Source: an uncultured Eubacteriales bacterium (GTDB lineage Bacteria; Bacillota; Clostridia; Peptostreptococcales; Anaerovoracaceae). Taken from it: a DNA stretch of 6,769 nucleotides. The DNA is taken from NCBI GenBank assembly GCA_902797405.1, contig CADBSP010000238.1:1-6769 (forward strand), written 5' to 3'. Positions 5,483 to 6,769 of this stretch are shown here, one piece after another (the stretch's first letter is position 1; every line of letters starts with the position of its first letter). Under the pieces are notes generated by a model. The model was not told where the DNA came from. It worked only from the letters and a program-made list of their open reading frames with translations, and searched no databases. Made by a program: the position numbers and the translations under genes.

Positions 5483-6547
5483 ATGGCGAAAAGGAATTGG
5501 AATGACCACTTAAGTGATTTTAGTTTAGAAGACTCGGGGGACTACAATTACCGGGGCGCTTTCTATGCAACGGTCGACGCAACTGTGAATTTGGCTGTTG
5601 ATGTAGCCAAAGATGCAACTGTCGATACAGGTCAAACGCTAACTGTTGCGAGCCAGCGAAAATCCAGGGAAGTGTCCCTGATGAAAATGTTCGTCATTTC
5701 GCTTTTTATACTTTTTGCTGCGGTGTTTGGGGGAGTGTTTCCTGCCACAGGTGCTACTGACACTTGGTACGTGATTTTGCCTTTCGGGCTTACGATTGCC
5801 GTATCCGGAGTTTTGGCATATCACGTTCTTCGACTCACCATGGCCTTCTATACAAAAGAAGCGAGCAACACATCCGGCTTGCGCTCGGTGAATGCCGAAG
5901 CACACGACGCCGGCAACCAAGTGAGCGACCAAGCAAGCAACACATCCGGCTTGCGACCGGTGAATGCCGAAGCACACGACGCCGGCAACCAAGCGAGCGA
6001 CCAAGCAAGCAGCACATCTGGCTTGCGCTCGGTGAATGCCGAAGCACACGACGCCGGCAACCAAGCGAGCGACCAAGCAAGCAGCACATCCGGCTTGCGA
6101 CCCGTGAATGCCGAAGCACACGATGCCGGCAACCAGGTGAGCGACCAAGCGAGCAGCATAGCTAGCGGCGAACAGATAGGCGCCGAAACCAACGCTGTTG
6201 ACATCCAAGCAAGCAGCATATCTAGCGGCGAACAGATAAGCGCCGAAAACAACGCTGTTGACATCCAAGCAAACTTTGATAAAAACGGAATTGGGCTTGT
6301 TCGAGAATACATTTTTCTAAAAACCTGGCCCAGACTCACTCCCATGACGAAGGCTGTTATGGTTTTGTCGATTATTACAGTTATTACTGAAGCCCTACAC
6401 CTGTTAATCAAAGGACGGGGGGATCATTTCGGAGGCGCGGTTTTGCTCCTCGTATGTATGCTTATAACTGCAGGATTGAGCACTGTATTGCTTCGTTGCT
6501 ATGACAGGCTAAAATGGCAAAGGTTGTCTAAAAATAGCGGTTTATAA
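5483..6547 (+). CDS. Unrecognised four-helix membrane protein with a repetitive hydrophilic linker
   Basis: A 354-residue protein that I cannot assign to a family. The N-terminal 65 residues are hydrophilic with a repetitive VDATVNLAVDVAKDATVDTG segment. Hydrophobic helices lie at about 68-88 and 95-120, then a 24-aa repeat (four copies, 127-222) and a 20-aa repeat (two copies, 223-262) form a linker rich in Ser, Ala, Asn, Gln and Asp. Two more helices follow at about 291-309 and 317-337, and a basic tail ends the protein. Positive charges flanking the helices favour both ends and the linker in the cytoplasm. The start ATG at 5483 is the only one after an in-frame stop at 5471-5473, but it lacks a good ribosome binding site; Met67 or Met69 just before the first helix are alternatives. 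It starts 113 bases after the peptidase gene, with no clear terminator or promoter between, so co-transcription is possible. Confidence 0.8.
   Translation: MAKRNWNDHLSDFSLEDSGDYNYRGAFYATVDATVNLAVDVAKDATVDTGQTLTVASQRKSREVSLMKMFVISLFILFAAVFGGVFPATGATDTWYVILPFGLTIAVSGVLAYHVLRLTMAFYTKEASNTSGLRSVNAEAHDAGNQVSDQASNTSGLRPVNAEAHDAGNQASDQASSTSGLRSVNAEAHDAGNQASDQASSTSGLRPVNAEAHDAGNQVSDQASSIASGEQIGAETNAVDIQASSISSGEQISAENNAVDIQANFDKNGIGLVREYIFLKTWPRLTPMTKAVMVLSIITVITEALHLLIKGRGDHFGGAVLLLVCMLITAGLSTVLLRCYDRLKWQRLSKNSGL
5861..6148 (+). repeat. 72-bp coding tandem repeat, four copies (24-aa unit)
   Basis: Four nearly identical units at 5861-5932, 5933-6004, 6005-6076 and 6077-6148 encode ASxTSGLRxVNAEAHDAGNQ plus xSDQ. 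Variable positions are Asn or Ser at unit residue 3, Ser or Pro at 9, and Val or Ala at 21. Residue 9 alternates Ser-Pro-Ser-Pro, which suggests that a two-unit block was duplicated. The segment is visibly richer in GC than its surroundings. Confidence 0.97.
6149..6268 (+). repeat. 60-bp coding tandem repeat, two copies (20-aa unit)
   Basis: Two units, 6149-6208 and 6209-6268, encode ASSIASGEQIGAETNAVDIQ and ASSISSGEQISAENNAVDIQ. They directly continue the 72-bp array and look like a shortened, diverged version of it: both begin with ASS, keep an AE pair in the middle and end in Gln. Confidence 0.95.
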
Positions 6548-6605
6548 CGATTTTGACGCTTGCCGTTTGGTTAAAAGACTACTCTGAATTTTCACTTGAT
6601 TTACA

Positions 6606-6634
6606 TTGACATAAAGGCGGTAAACGTATAGAAT
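6606..6634 (+). promoter_or_regulatory. Strong sigma-A-type promoter for the last gene
   Basis: A perfect TTGACA (6606-6611) and TAGAAT (6629-6634, five of six) are spaced by exactly 17 bases. Transcription should start near 6641, leaving a leader of about 72 bases. The spacer contains GGTAAACGTATAGA (6619-6632), which partly resembles a catabolite-responsive (cre) operator but misses three consensus positions. Confidence 0.75.
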
Positions 6635-6641
6635 TATATAG

Positions 6642-6673
6642 ATGCGAAATCATTGTTGTTATATATTTCGTAT
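6642..6673 (+). promoter_or_regulatory. Hairpin at the predicted 5' end of the last transcript
   Basis: Bases 6642-6650 pair with 6665-6673 in a 9-bp stem with one G-U pair around a 14-base loop. It coincides with the predicted transcript start, so it could protect the 5' end from degradation or, as DNA, be a binding site. There is no U-run and it precedes the ribosome binding site, so it is not a terminator. Confidence 0.4.
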
Positions 6674-6712
6674 TACTAAAACGTAGTTATTTTTTGAAGG
6701 AGGAATTAGTAC

Positions 6713-6769
6713 ATGAAAAAGGCAAAAGTGCTTCTTGCTCTGCTGCTTACCATGGTAATGGTATTCTCT
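6713..6769 (+). CDS. Start of an exported protein or lipoprotein (signal peptide only)
   Basis: Only 19 codons are in the window: MKKAKVLLALLLTMVMVFS. This is a textbook signal-peptide start, with basic residues followed by a hydrophobic core. In Clostridia such starts often continue into a lipobox and a substrate-binding protein of an ABC transporter, but the cleavage region is beyond the edge, so type and function are open. The start is well supported: AAGGAGG at 6697-6703 lies 9 bases upstream, and a strong promoter and leader hairpin precede it. It is probably transcribed independently of the membrane protein gene. Confidence 0.8.
   Translation, partial: MKKAKVLLALLLTMVMVFS

Noticed and set aside
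5639..6411. Long minus-strand open frames opposite the membrane protein
   Set aside because: Their openness follows from the 72- and 60-base periods being multiples of three, and the translations are Cys/Ala-rich nonsense without ribosome binding sites.

Overview
The window reads as chromosomal DNA from a low-to-mid GC Bacillota bacterium. Class Clostridia is likely and a Lachnospiraceae-type genome is plausible. This rests on strong AAGGAGG-type ribosome binding sites, AT-rich intergenic DNA with sigma-A-like promoters, a PD-(D/E)XK 'Rpn/putative transposase' protein with a Gly-Ile-Glu-Gln tail, and an M3 oligoendopeptidase. It is an inference from style and gene content, not a taxonomic assignment.

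Layout. Two genes are on the minus strand at the left: the N-terminal part of a calcineurin-like metallophosphoesterase (cut by the window edge) and, upstream of it, a complete Rpn-type PD-(D/E)XK nuclease. A 655-base AT-rich intergenic region follows, holding a G-quadruplex motif, nested inverted repeats and a galE promoter. On the plus strand come galE (UDP-glucose 4-epimerase, 338 aa), a 623-base gap that is nearly all repeats, an M3 family zinc oligoendopeptidase (567 aa), an unrecognised four-helix membrane protein with a repetitive linker, and a well-expressed-looking gene of which only the signal-peptide start is visible.

The genes do not form an obvious pathway. GalE serves galactose and cell-surface sugar metabolism, the M3 peptidase degrades peptides in the cytoplasm, and the membrane protein is of unknown function. 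The last gene has its own promoter and leader and is the start of an exported protein or lipoprotein.

The most unusual property is the density of tandem repeats. Arrays with different periods lie within about 6 kb: 12 bp inside the nuclease gene, 64 bp copied from the end of galE, 33 bp (about ten units, most with a small hairpin) between galE and the peptidase, and 72 bp followed by 60 bp inside the membrane protein gene. The 33-bp array is the best candidate for something undescribed. The GalE is also notable for Ser at the position that is Tyr299 in E. coli GalE, which suggests it may accept N-acetylated UDP-sugars.
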